Below the pieces are notes generated by a model. The model was not told the DNA's origin and ran no database searches. It saw nothing but the letters and a program-made list of their open reading frames with translations. Source: Chitinophagaceae bacterium (GTDB taxonomy: Bacteria; Bacteroidota; Bacteroidia; Chitinophagales; Chitinophagaceae). Taken from it: a stretch of 64,000 bases of DNA. The stretch lies in contig JADJBP010000001.1 in assembly GCA_016703625.1 (NCBI GenBank), forward strand, positions 868,001-932,000, written 5' to 3'. Positions 1-8,180 of the stretch are shown piece after piece (within the stretch, counting starts at the first letter, position 1; the number at the start of each line of letters is the position of its first letter). The position numbers were made by a program, and so were the translations under genes.

Positions 1-585
1 GCTTCAAATCCTTTGCAGGTAAAGAACGAATTCGGTGCCACCATCATTCCGGATCATGCGGGCGAAGTGGACCTGGTGAGCAAGTTTGGATCATTAACAG
101 CCGGGAACCTGTCGAATGTAAAAAATGTACAGGTAGAGTTTGGTAAAGCAAATATTGAAAGTATCAATAACGGTAACCTGGTGATCAAATATTCAAATGC
201 AACATTGGGAAAACTAACGGGTACCATTAAGCTGAATGCAGAATTCAGTACCGTGATAAAAATGGACCTGGATAGCAGGCTCGCAGGCCTGGATATAAAA
301 GCGTCTTACTCAACTGTAAATTTAAAACCCGCCACTGATATGTCTGCATCCTATACCATCAATACCAGTTTTGGCAGTTTTAAGAACCGTACTGAGGTAA
401 AATTTGACGGGGATGACAATGACAAACAGGACAAAGGCCCAAAATTTGATTTCCAGTATAATGGAAAATCCGGCAGCGGCAATACCCGGATACATGTAAA
501 TACCAGTTTTGGAAATGTGATCCTGGGAGAACCCCGCCCGGAAGATATTAAAAGCAAATCGAAGACCAAGACAAAGACCTCTTAG
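1..585 (+). CDS. Beta-strand repeat protein, DUF4097-like (C-terminal part)
   Basis: The frame is open from the first base, so the true start lies upstream; only about 194 residues are visible. The protein is a run of short beta strands in which motifs such as NTSFGSF, NTSFGNV and KFGSLTAGNL recur, as in DUF4097/putative adhesin beta-helix proteins of Bacteroidota, often linked to cell-envelope stress or anti-sigma loci. The C-terminus is a charged Lys/Ser/Thr tail (residues KSKSKTKTKTS). No enzyme motif is seen. It is followed after about 20 bases by a strong hairpin terminator. The family call is by pattern only; the missing N-terminus could change it. Confidence 0.5.
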   Translation, partial: ASNPLQVKNEFGATIIPDHAGEVDLVSKFGSLTAGNLSNVKNVQVEFGKANIESINNGNLVIKYSNATLGKLTGTIKLNAEFSTVIKMDLDSRLAGLDIKASYSTVNLKPATDMSASYTINTSFGSFKNRTEVKFDGDDNDKQDKGPKFDFQYNGKSGSGNTRIHVNTSFGNVILGEPRPEDIKSKSKTKTKTS

Positions 586-607
586 TAAAAGTATAGCCAT
601 GAATCAT

Positions 608-641
608 AAAAGGCCTGTGATCTGTTCACAGGCCTTTTTTT
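608..641. terminator. Hairpin terminator, probably bidirectional
   Basis: Perfect 10-bp arms at 611-620 and 626-635 with a 5-base loop, flanked by AAA on the left and a run of T on the right. It sits between the convergent ends of the plus-strand gene (stop 585) and the minus-strand regulator (stop 689), so it can end both transcripts. Confidence 0.85.
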
Positions 642-688
642 GCAATAGAAAATGTGGCAGCCTGGGAATGGTTCTTCCTGTTCAGGGA

Positions 689-889
689 TCAGTCTGTTTG
701 TTCAAGTATGAAGATATCTTCAACAGGTTTGCCGAATTCCCGGGCTATTTTAAGCGCCAAAACGGTAGAGGGAACATATTTATTTGCTTCCATGGCATTA
801 ATGGTTTGCCTGCTCAACGATACTTTATTGGCCAGGTGTTCCTGCGTTAATCCCTTTATGGCTCTTTGTACTTTGATATTATTTTTCAT
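689..889 (-). CDS. XRE-family transcriptional regulator (short HTH protein)
   Basis: A 66-residue protein made almost entirely of one Cro/C1-type helix-turn-helix: LTQEHLANKVSLSRQTIN is the HTH core, followed by AMEANKYVPSTVLALKIA and a FGKPVEDIF tail typical of the YgzD-like XRE group. Such small regulators usually sit next to a membrane protein, as here: the start codon ATG at 889 overlaps the last 11 bases of the upstream membrane-protein gene, so the two are probably translationally coupled. An upstream TTG at 907 is open but would add only MLKLLP; the ATG is preferred. The promoter of the pair contains three TGTAAGATT half-sites, suggesting autoregulation (inference). Confidence 0.85.
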   Translation of the reverse strand: MKNNIKVQRAIKGLTQEHLANKVSLSRQTINAMEANKYVPSTVLALKIAREFGKPVEDIFILEQTD

Positions 890-1355
890 CGGTAGCAGTT
901 TTAGCATTTTTGTACATCAGGTAATTGAACCGGGTAATGAAAATGATCAGCACGGTAAACATGTTATAGATCATCACGTTAAAAAAAGCCATGCCATATA
1001 CAAATATAAAAGCAAGCAGTAACAGGATATAACTTACCAAAACGGCCCAAAGCAGTGATGATAAGCGTATGTTGGCAATGAATTCATCTTCATTTTTTTC
1101 TTTTGAAAAACTGACCAGCATGGCACCAATGATGAATAATACCGCAATAAACGTATTGGTGATATTGGTATGAATAAAACTGAAATATTGCTTTTTACCA
1201 AATACTTCGTCGTTGAAAAAAGCAAATACTGTTGTATTGAGCCAGTCAGCCTCAAAGCCTGTTATACTGAGGATGATACCTGCAATGGTTGCAGGAACCA
1301 GGATAAACCAGCCAATGGTTTTGAACCTGGATGGTAATAAAAGTTGATGTTGCAT
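879..1355 (-). CDS. Four-helix membrane protein paired with XRE regulator
   Basis: A 158-residue protein with four predicted membrane helices (segments starting GWFILVPATIAGIIL, FIAVLFIIGAMLV, LLWAVLVSYILLLLAFIFV and MFTVLIIFITRF). No catalytic motif is seen and I cannot name a family; the gene order membrane protein then small XRE regulator is common in Bacteroidota and Firmicutes. The start is set at ATG 1355, because the alternative TTG at 1373 lies inside the -7 promoter element and would not be in the transcript. A function in sensing or transport is unproven. Confidence 0.7.
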   Translation of the reverse strand: MQHQLLLPSRFKTIGWFILVPATIAGIILSITGFEADWLNTTVFAFFNDEVFGKKQYFSFIHTNITNTFIAVLFIIGAMLVSFSKEKNEDEFIANIRLSSLLWAVLVSYILLLLAFIFVYGMAFFNVMIYNMFTVLIIFITRFNYLMYKNAKTATDEK

Positions 1356-1370
1356 AATATAAAGTTTTAG

Positions 1371-1403
1371 CAAATGTAAAAAAAATCTTACAATATGACA
1401 AAA
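1371..1403 (-). promoter_or_regulatory. Bacteroidota promoter of the membrane protein/XRE operon
   Basis: On the minus strand TTTTG (1403-1399), a 20-base spacer and TACATTTG (1378-1371) match the Bacteroidota sigma-ABfA consensus TTTG-N19-21-TAnnTTTG. It lies 15 bases before the chosen start codon, giving a very short leader. Confidence 0.75.
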
Positions 1404-1430
1404 TAATCTTACATTTTGTAAGATTATTTT
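1384..1430. promoter_or_regulatory. Probable operator: 14-bp inverted repeat plus third half-site
   Basis: Inverted arms at 1400-1413 and 1417-1430 (core AATCTTACA / TGTAAGATT, 3-base spacer) abut and partly overlap the -33 element of the minus-strand promoter. A third copy of AATCTTACA at 1384-1392 lies between the -33 and -7 elements. A repressor bound here would block the promoter. The adjacent XRE protein is the obvious candidate ligand (inference). Confidence 0.7.
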
Positions 1431-1434
1431 AACA

Positions 1435-1465
1435 TTTGATAGCCGGGTTTACTTCATTAACTTTA
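1435..1465 (+). promoter_or_regulatory. Candidate promoter of the SGNH hydrolase gene
   Basis: TTTG at 1435-1438, 19-base spacer, and TAACTTTA at 1458-1465, one mismatch from TAnnTTTG. It ends 20 bases before the ATG and lies directly beside the operator palindrome. Confidence 0.45.
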
Positions 1466-1484
1466 TGCTGTATATAAGTAAGCC

Positions 1485-2108
1485 ATGATAACATATTCCT
1501 ATTTAGCCCTGGGTGACAGCTATTCTATTGGCGAACAGGTAGCTTTTGCCGATAACTTTCCAAACCAAACCATCCAACTGTTGCGCAAAGACAGCTTTGG
1601 TTTTTATGCGCCGGAGATCATTGCAAAAACCGGGTGGACTACTGATGAGTTAAACGAAGCCATTGAAAATACGGTATTGCTTGAGACCTATGATATTGTT
1701 TCGCTCCTGATCGGTGTAAATAATCAATACCGTGGCCGCAGTGCAACTGAATTTAAAATTGAATTTGAACAGCTACTGCAACTGGCCATCGGGTTTGCCG
1801 GTAATAAACCTTACCGTGTTTTTGTGTTGAGTATACCGGATTGGGGTATTACGCCTTTTGCATCAACCCTGTTGATTGATGGAAAGGGAACAGACACCCA
1901 AAAAGTTGCTGAAGAGATAGATGCCTACAATTATATATGTGAAACATCAGCAAAACAGTTCTTAACCAATTTCATAAATATTACCGCATCACAAAGGGAA
2001 GAAGGTAATAAACCGGGATTTTTAGCACCCGATGGTTTGCATCCTTCAGGGTTGGAATATAAAAAATGGGCTGCAAAACTGGCCGATGCGGTTTTGAAAC
2101 AATTATAA
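1485..2108 (+). CDS. SGNH/GDSL-family hydrolase
   Basis: A 207-residue esterase/lipase of the SGNH fold. Block I is ALGDSYSIGE (nucleophile Ser near residue 11), block III is LIGVNNQYRG (oxyanion Asn), and block V is DGLHPSGLEY near the C-terminus, supplying the Asp-x-x-His pair. There is no signal peptide, so it is probably cytoplasmic. The substrate cannot be predicted; the family includes acyl esterases, thioesterases and carbohydrate esterases. It is followed after 1 base by a small membrane-protein gene, so the two are likely cotranscribed. Confidence 0.88.
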   Translation: MITYSYLALGDSYSIGEQVAFADNFPNQTIQLLRKDSFGFYAPEIIAKTGWTTDELNEAIENTVLLETYDIVSLLIGVNNQYRGRSATEFKIEFEQLLQLAIGFAGNKPYRVFVLSIPDWGITPFASTLLIDGKGTDTQKVAEEIDAYNYICETSAKQFLTNFINITASQREEGNKPGFLAPDGLHPSGLEYKKWAAKLADAVLKQL

Positions 2109-2109
2109 G

Positions 2110-2640
2110 ATGAAGACGATCGATTTTTCAGAAGTACAGCGTTTTAAAATATGGTGGGCCTGGATAGCCGTAACGGCACTGAATGTACTTTTTATGTATG
2201 CCGTAATGCAACAGGTTTTTTTGGGAAAACCGTTCGGCCCAAAGCCTGCGCCTGATGTGGTTTTGATCTTCATTGAATCATTGTTATTACTTTTTCTGCT
2301 TTTCTTATTTTCCATAAAATTAAAAACACACATAGATAGTACCGGCATCCGGTACCGGTTTTATCCTTACCAGTTTAAAGAAACATACATTGAATGGCAT
2401 GAACTGAAAGATGCTTATATCCGGGAATACAATTCCTATTTTGAATATGGCGGATGGGGGATGAGAACAGGCGGTATCAAGTTCGGGAAAGCCATTAACA
2501 CTTCCTCATCATCTGATAAGGGATTACAACTGCAGTTTAACAACGGCAAACTTTTATTGATCGGTACCAGCAGGCCTGGTGAAATAAAACTGATCATTGA
2601 TGATGTTATTGCATCGGGTAAAATTAACAGGAGAGTTTAG
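2110..2640 (+). CDS. Two-helix membrane protein with PH-like C-terminal domain
   Basis: A 176-residue protein of unknown function. Two membrane helices occupy about residues 13-35 and 52-72, followed by a soluble domain of alternating beta strands (THIDSTGIRYRFYPYQ, EWHELKDAYIREYNSY, GLQLQFNNGKLLLIGTSRP) that resembles bacterial PH-like domains often attached to two helices. It starts one base after the stop of the SGNH hydrolase gene. No catalytic residues are recognisable. Confidence 0.65.
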   Translation: MKTIDFSEVQRFKIWWAWIAVTALNVLFMYAVMQQVFLGKPFGPKPAPDVVLIFIESLLLLFLLFLFSIKLKTHIDSTGIRYRFYPYQFKETYIEWHELKDAYIREYNSYFEYGGWGMRTGGIKFGKAINTSSSSDKGLQLQFNNGKLLLIGTSRPGEIKLIIDDVIASGKINRRV

Positions 2641-2644
2641 CAGA

Positions 2645-3561
2645 TTAATATGCTGTCATTTTTCTTTCAACAGATCCGTCATTGTAAAAATCGAACAGGG
2701 CGTAGGCCGGTGCAAAATCCTGGAAAGCACCTTTCCACCAGTTGCCGCTGACAGCCCCATTGCAATAATATTTTATGTCCAGGAAATTTACTTCGTCCTG
2801 TAAATGTATGTGGCCGCTCAGGCAGGTTTTAATATTGGGATGCTTTTTAAAAAGGTCTTTTATCTTTCTTGCATCAGTATGCAGCAAAGCCCTGGAAAGT
2901 TTCCAGTCGCCATTGGGCAGCATATCTTTGTAAAACAGGGCCGGGCAAAAAGAAATGATGGGGATATGGGAAACAATACAGATGTATTTTTGCTTATTGG
3001 CATCTAACTCTTTTTCCAGCCAGCTAAACTGTTCATCATCCAGCAAGGCAATATAACCGCCTTTGTTTTCCTGCACACTGTCTAAAAAAATAAAATGCCA
3101 GTTGTTATGGGTAAAGCTGTAATACGTTTTGGGGTAACCTGTCTGTTGCAGCCACCATGCTTTACCATACCATGCATCGGTTTTACATCTTCTTTCAGTT
3201 GCCAGCCCCATATATCATGATTGCCAAGACAATGCTTTACCGGCAGTTTATTTTCTGCCTGCATTATTTTATTGAACAGCTCCCATTGTGTGCTGGTATT
3301 TTCTTTATTGGCCGCCAATGCATCCATGATGCTGTCGCCGCCATTAATTATAAAATCGGGTTGTTGTTTTAATTGATTGATGTGTTGCAACACTTTTTTC
3401 ATTCCTGCTTCTGCAACATCCAAAGGTTTTATATGAATATCGGTGATGAATGCTGCTGTAAAAGACCTTTTCTTTTTAGGAGGTTCGGCGCTGGTTAGTT
3501 TTGGTAAAGTTGCTGAAGCAGATATCAGTGAAATGTTTTGGAGAAATTTTCTGCGTTGCAT
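2645..3561 (-). CDS. Secreted calcineurin-like metallophosphoesterase (frameshifted in this sequence)
   Basis: A metallophosphoesterase of about 305 residues once a frameshift is repaired. The N-terminus MQRRKFLQNISLISASA is a twin-arginine-type signal, implying export of the folded metalloenzyme. All dinuclear-metal motifs are present: TDIHIKP, NGGDS and GNHDIW in the first reading frame, VSHIPI and SGHIHLQ in the second. The frames join at the T4 run 3181-3184, where one extra base restores a continuous KEDVKTDAWYGKAWW, so a missing base is the likely cause. It begins 11 bases after the reconstructed pyrF stop and probably shares its transcript. The substrate is unknown. Confidence 0.85.
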
Positions 3562-3572
3562 AAAAAAGTTTT

Positions 3573-4401
3573 TTATATTTTTAGATAACTCGCCATTTCT
3601 GATTGATATTGATGTGCAATGGCCCTTGCTTCGGCTGCAAAATCTTCCCGCTCGCTGGCATAGATGATGGCACGGCTAACATTTACCAAAAAGTCCGCAG
3701 TCATTATTCAGTCCATATTTGCTTACTTCCTTCAAACTGCCACCCTGGAATCCAACGCCCGGCACCAGTAAAAAATGGCCGGGAATAATTTTCCGGATCT
3801 CTCCCAGGTCACTCGCTTTGGTTGCGCCAATCACAAACATCAGGTTATTGGTATTTCCCCAACTGCTTACTTTTTTTAAAACGGCCTCGTATAAAAATTC
3901 ACTGTCCTGGTTACCATCCCCGCTAACCAGTTTCAACTGTTCAAAATCGGTACTGCCGGTATTACTGGTCAACCCTAAAACAATGGCCCATTTATGTTCA
4001 AATGCTAAAAATGGTTTAACACTATCCTCACCCATGTAGGGTGCAACTGTTATGGCATCAAAGTGCAGTGTTTCAAAAAAAGCTTTGGCATATTGTGAGG
4101 ATGTATTGCCAATATCGCCACGCTTGGCATCAGCAATGATGAATTGTTCTTTGGGGATATAGTCAACGGTTTTTTCCATGGCTTCCCAGCCCTTTTTCCC
4201 CATGGCTTCGTAAAAAGCGGTATTTATTTTATACGCCACACAAAGATCCTGTGTGGCATCTATGATCTGTTTATTGAATTCAAATACAGCATCGGGATGC
4301 GTTTGTAAATATGCAGGTATCTTATTGATATCGGTATCTAAACCAACGCAGAGGTATGATCTTTTTAATTGTATTTGCTGAATGAGTTGTTTTCTTGTCA
4401 T
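3573..4401 (-). CDS. pyrF: Orotidine 5'-phosphate decarboxylase (frameshifted near its 3' end)
   Basis: Catalyses OMP to UMP, the last step of de novo pyrimidine synthesis. The protein has the type 2 PyrF pattern: LCVGLDTD at the N-terminus, the catalytic signature IADAKRGDIGNTS near residue 95, VAPYMGEDSVKP, and VPGVGFQGG near the end. As read, the frame stops early at 3676, but removing one base from the A5 run 3688-3692 continues as LLVNVSRAIIYAS to a stop at 3573, giving 275 residues, the normal type 2 length. The gene is expected to be essential for prototrophy, so an inserted base in the sequence is more likely than true inactivation. The start lies 9 bases after the paiB-like gene. Confidence 0.92.
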
Positions 4402-4410
4402 GCGGTAAAA

Positions 4411-5022
4411 TTATAATCTCTTTTTCATTTCATCAGCAATTGCGGCTGAATTTGCATCGCCTCTTTTTTCCAACTGTTCAATAATATTTATTTGAGAGGC
4501 TTTATCCCTGTTCTGGCTCATTTTGAATGTGTTTTCTATACTTTCTACCTCAATGCTGAATCCAACGATGGCTTTTACCATATGGTCGATGTAAGCTGCG
4601 GGTAATTGATCATAAGAGCTGGCTGACCCGGTGCCGGTATATTTATCAGAAACAGCTTTTACAGCATTTCGTGTACCGGCTTCATCGGTAAAAATAATTT
4701 TTCCTTTTGCCTGCACCGTCATATAATTCCAGGTAGAACCCATTTGCGGATCAGTGTACCAGGCAGCGCTTACAAAGCAATGCGGCCCGGGAAAAATTAC
4801 CAGTACGCTGTTGTTTTTTTCAAAGGCCAGGTGATGGTCTGTTTTCCGCATCAGGTGCCCTTCTAAAAATATTTTATGATCAGTTATTTTAATTGCCAAC
4901 GGGATCTGTGTGGCTACAGGAAAATTTTCTCCCATGCCGGTGATCAGGGCAAAAGGATTTTCTTTCATAAAATCAATGACCTTTTGTTCATCAGGTTCGG
5001 TGTAGTAAGGGAATTTGTACAT
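4411..5022 (-). CDS. FMN-binding PaiB-family protein
   Basis: A 203-residue PaiB-type split-barrel FMN-binding protein. Family features are MYKFPYYTEPDEQKV at the start, PVATQIPLAI, the FPGPHCFVSAAWY motif and a NYMTVQAKGK strand. Bacillus PaiB is described as a negative regulator of sporulation and protease genes, but most homologues are uncharacterised flavin-binding proteins, so a regulatory role here is not supported by sequence alone. It heads the minus-strand run paiB-like, pyrF, phosphoesterase. Confidence 0.85.
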   Translation of the reverse strand: MYKFPYYTEPDEQKVIDFMKENPFALITGMGENFPVATQIPLAIKITDHKIFLEGHLMRKTDHHLAFEKNNSVLVIFPGPHCFVSAAWYTDPQMGSTWNYMTVQAKGKIIFTDEAGTRNAVKAVSDKYTGTGSASSYDQLPAAYIDHMVKAIVGFSIEVESIENTFKMSQNRDKASQINIIEQLEKRGDANSAAIADEMKKRL

Positions 5023-5031
5023 ATTGTTTAT

Positions 5032-5148
5032 GGGCTAAAGCCCGGTTTTTTTTTATTTTTATCCCTGGCCTGAAGGCCAGGGCAATTCAGAAGGCCGGGG
5101 CAATTCAGGCTGGAGATTGTGTACAATAAATTTAATAGGCTTTAGCCC
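5032..5148. repeat. Small palindromic element with 11-bp terminal inverted repeats
   Basis: GGGCTAAAGCC at 5032-5042 is an exact reverse complement of GGCTTTAGCCC at 5138-5148. Inside is a hairpin with 8-bp perfect arms (5063-5070 and 5075-5082) and two copies of GGGCAATTCAG-like sequence. The right end covers the kmo stop codon. It separates the kyn operon from the paiB-pyrF genes and may act as a terminator. Confidence 0.6.
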
Positions 5149-6491
5149 TTTATTTTTTCCAAGATCATTTTTTCTATTTCTTCATCGGCCCACCTGTTCT
5201 CAATGCCGGGCAAAGCCATGATCTCCTGCATAATGGTTTCCTGTTTTTGTCCGTTTACCAATGCCTGGCTATACCTGATATGTGGACTGAATGTTACCTG
5301 TGCATAAGCCGGGATCCATTTATCGGGATATTTTTTGCTGAATGCCGCTTCAATTTTTTTCTGCAGTAAAAAACGGGGATCAGCAACCTTATCACGCATT
5401 TCTACAAAATTATTCAGTGCCAGGTCGCAGATGGCATCGCCGTCGGGTTTTCTTAACTGCTGGTATTCGGCCAGGATCTTTGTCCAGTTCTCATCATGTT
5501 TTCCGATCAGGCTGTTTAAAACTGAGCAGTCTTCAAAGCCACAGTTCATACCCTGCCCAAAAAAAGGAACCATGGCATGTGCTGCATCACCGATCAGCGC
5601 AAATTTATCTTCCCGTATCCAGGGAAAACATTTTACGGTTACCAGGGAAGATGTGGGGTTATTGAAAAAATCTGATTCCAGGGTTGGCATCAAAGGCAAA
5701 GCATCTGAAAAAGTCTTTTCAAAAAAAGTTTTTACTTTTTCTTTTGTATCCAGTGCGGCAAAAGAAACTTCGCCATCAAAGGGAAAGAAAAGTGTGCAGG
5801 TAAAACTGCCATCCATATTGGGCAGGGCTATCATCATGTAATTACCCCTTGGCCAGATGTGCAAAGCATGCTTCTCCAGTAAAAATGATCCGTTCTCTCC
5901 CGCAGGTATGTTTAGTTCTTTATAGCCAAAGTCGATAAAATACTGGCTGTACTGGAAACGGTCCTGTTGCAACTGGTGTGTAAGCCTGGCAGCAGAATAA
6001 GCGCCATCGCTGCCGAAAATAAGTTGGCCGTTATTTGTTGTTCGTTGCCCGGTAGCTACATGCTCAAATAGGATATCATTTTTATTCCAGTCAATGTGTT
6101 CACATTTTTGATTGAAATTAATTTCAACGCCATGCTGTTCGGCAAGGTCCATCAACTTACAATTTAGTTCGCCGCGTGAAACTGAATTAATGTACTGCCC
6201 TTCTTTGCCATAGGGCTGATACGCAGTGGTTCCATCGGCATTGTGCATATACCTGCCATGCATGGGAATACATATCTTCCGGATATCATCCATCAGCCCA
6301 ACTTCTTCCAGCGCTTTGATACCACGATCACTGAGTGCAAGGTTAATGGAGCGCCCGGCAACCATATCTGTTTTACGCATATCTGAACGCCGTTCAAAGA
6401 TTTTTACAGGATACCCGCGTTTGGATAAATAGATGGACAGCAATGAGCCAACCAGCCCGGCACCGATAATTATTGTTTGCTTCTTTTCCAT
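5142..6491 (-). CDS. kmo: Kynurenine 3-monooxygenase
   Basis: A flavoprotein of 449 residues that hydroxylates L-kynurenine to 3-hydroxykynurenine using NADPH and oxygen. The N-terminal FAD-binding motif is IIGAGLVGS (residues 8-16), the second flavin motif is GDAAHAMVPFFGQGMNCG near residue 300, and GRSINLALSDRG matches the substrate-binding region of the family. Its ATG shares one base with the kynU stop codon, so the two are translationally coupled. It is the last gene of the minus-strand kyn operon. Confidence 0.95.
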   Translation of the reverse strand: MEKKQTIIIGAGLVGSLLSIYLSKRGYPVKIFERRSDMRKTDMVAGRSINLALSDRGIKALEEVGLMDDIRKICIPMHGRYMHNADGTTAYQPYGKEGQYINSVSRGELNCKLMDLAEQHGVEINFNQKCEHIDWNKNDILFEHVATGQRTTNNGQLIFGSDGAYSAARLTHQLQQDRFQYSQYFIDFGYKELNIPAGENGSFLLEKHALHIWPRGNYMMIALPNMDGSFTCTLFFPFDGEVSFAALDTKEKVKTFFEKTFSDALPLMPTLESDFFNNPTSSLVTVKCFPWIREDKFALIGDAAHAMVPFFGQGMNCGFEDCSVLNSLIGKHDENWTKILAEYQQLRKPDGDAICDLALNNFVEMRDKVADPRFLLQKKIEAAFSKKYPDKWIPAYAQVTFSPHIRYSQALVNGQKQETIMQEIMALPGIENRWADEEIEKMILEKIKG

Positions 6492-7765
6492 TAATCTTTA
6501 TTTAAGATCAGTTTTACAATTTCTCCAAACTTCCAGATATCTTCAAATGTATTGTATAAGGGTACCGGTGCCACCCTGATCACATTCGGTTCCCGCCAGT
6601 CGGCCAGCACCCCGTTTTGTTTTAAGGTATCAAAGACTTCCTTACCTTTTTCCAGCATCAGCATGGATACCTGGCAACCTTTATTTTCTTTAGGGGTAAT
6701 GATCGTGATCTTTTTTTCTGCCGAACCGGCATTGATCTCTTCAATTATAAAAAATAAATAATCGCTCAGCATTTTTCCTTTGGCAATCAAATTTTCAATA
6801 CCGGCTTCTTCAAAATTATCAAGCGAAGCTTTATGGGCTGCCATGCTTAAAATGGGAGCGTTGCTCAATTGCCATCCCTCGGCTGTGGCAATGGGGTTAA
6901 AACCTTTTTCCATTTTGAAACGGGTTTCTTTATCATGTCCCCACCATCCGGCTAACCGGGGTAAAGCAGTATTGGTGATATGTCTTTGATGAATGAAAGC
7001 ACCGGCAACACCGCCCGGCCCGCTGTTCAGGTATTTATAACTGCACCAGCAGGCAAAATCAACATCCCAATCATGTAAATGCAGTTCAATATTTCCTGCA
7101 GCATGGGCCAGGTCAAACCCGCAATAAGCGCCGGCTTCATGTGCTGCTTTGGTGATCGCATCCATGTCAAATACCTGGCCGTTGTAATAATTTACGCCGC
7201 TGAAAATGACCACCGCAGTTTCATCAGCATGTTGTTTGATAGTTGACAGTATATCTTCAGTCCTGATCACGGGTTCACCATCCCGGGGTGCAACTTCAAT
7301 AATTACCCGGCCAGGATCAAGCCCATGAAATTTTGCCTGTGTTTCAAAAGCATACTGGTCAGATGGAAATGCTTTTGCTTCGCAAATGATCTTATAACGT
7401 TCTTTTGTGGGTTGATAAAAACTGGCCATCAGCAAATGCAGGTTCACGGTAAGCTGGTTCATCACCACGATCTCTTCGGGTAAAGCACCAACGATCTTTG
7501 TAAGCAGTTGTGGAAACATCTCATGGTAACTGAACCAGGGTTGCCTGGCATGAAAATGTCCTTCCACGCCAAAGCTGGCCCAGTCTTCCAGTTCATTCAG
7601 CACATAATCCTGCGTGGTTTTGGGTTGCAGGCCAAGAGAGTTGCCGGTGAAGTAGATGCATTCATTCCCGTTGATGATGGGGATATAAAATTTATCCCTG
7701 AAATGATTTAAAGCATCCTGTTCATCTAATTGTTTTGCAAAAGCGAAACTATTCTCAAATATCAT
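6491..7765 (-). CDS. kynU: Kynureninase
   Basis: A PLP-dependent fold-type I hydrolase of 424 residues that splits 3-hydroxykynurenine to 3-hydroxyanthranilate and alanine. Family motifs include YFTGNSLGLQPK at the N-terminus, GFDLAHAAGN (PLP-binding Asp) and CWCSYKYLNSGPGG, whose Lys near residue 240 forms the Schiff base. It lies 11 bases downstream of the RidA-type gene and overlaps kmo by one base. Confidence 0.95.
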   Translation of the reverse strand: MIFENSFAFAKQLDEQDALNHFRDKFYIPIINGNECIYFTGNSLGLQPKTTQDYVLNELEDWASFGVEGHFHARQPWFSYHEMFPQLLTKIVGALPEEIVVMNQLTVNLHLLMASFYQPTKERYKIICEAKAFPSDQYAFETQAKFHGLDPGRVIIEVAPRDGEPVIRTEDILSTIKQHADETAVVIFSGVNYYNGQVFDMDAITKAAHEAGAYCGFDLAHAAGNIELHLHDWDVDFACWCSYKYLNSGPGGVAGAFIHQRHITNTALPRLAGWWGHDKETRFKMEKGFNPIATAEGWQLSNAPILSMAAHKASLDNFEEAGIENLIAKGKMLSDYLFFIIEEINAGSAEKKITIITPKENKGCQVSMLMLEKGKEVFDTLKQNGVLADWREPNVIRVAPVPLYNTFEDIWKFGEIVKLILNKD

Positions 7766-7776
7766 TCATGTTGTTT

Positions 7777-8180
7777 TTAATCAATCGTAGCGACCACTTT
7801 TAATTCAATGGCTATGGGTGTTGGCAAACTTTTTACTTCAACTGTAGTTCGGCAGGCCTGTACATCGGTAAAATATTCACCATAGATCTTATTGTAAACC
7901 GGGAAATCCTTTTTCATATGTGTTAAAAAAACCGTTACATCCACGATCTTATCCCAACTGCTGCCGCTTGCTTCCAGCACAGCTTTCACGTTAGCGAAAC
8001 ATTGGTGACATTCAGCCTCAATATCATACTTAACAATATTTCCTTCAGCATCCTGTTCCAATCCAGGGATGGAATTGTCTTTTGCGCTCCTGCTGCCAAT
8101 GCCGGAAAGAAATAATAAATTCCCAACACGCCTTGCATGAGGGTAAGCCCTAATGGTTTTGCAGCAGCATCAGTATGTAT
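7777..8180 (-). CDS. RidA/YjgF-family protein, probable 2-aminomuconate deaminase (frameshifted)
   Basis: The visible intact part (from 8061) is a RidA-fold C-terminus with the typical NVKAVLEASGSSWDKIV and PTPIAIELKVVA. One base missing at about 8147 hides the rest: restoring it gives TDAAAKPLGPYPHARRVGN and FLSGIGSRSAK, the conserved RidA N-terminus. In the nba/amn-type pathway a RidA homologue deaminates 2-aminomuconate to 4-oxalocrotonate; its place between kynU and the semialdehyde dehydrogenase supports that role. There is no ATG, GTG or TTG in frame just before TDAAAK; the frame instead continues upstream into the S23 gene, so either this is a fusion or the native start was lost. Confidence 0.75.
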
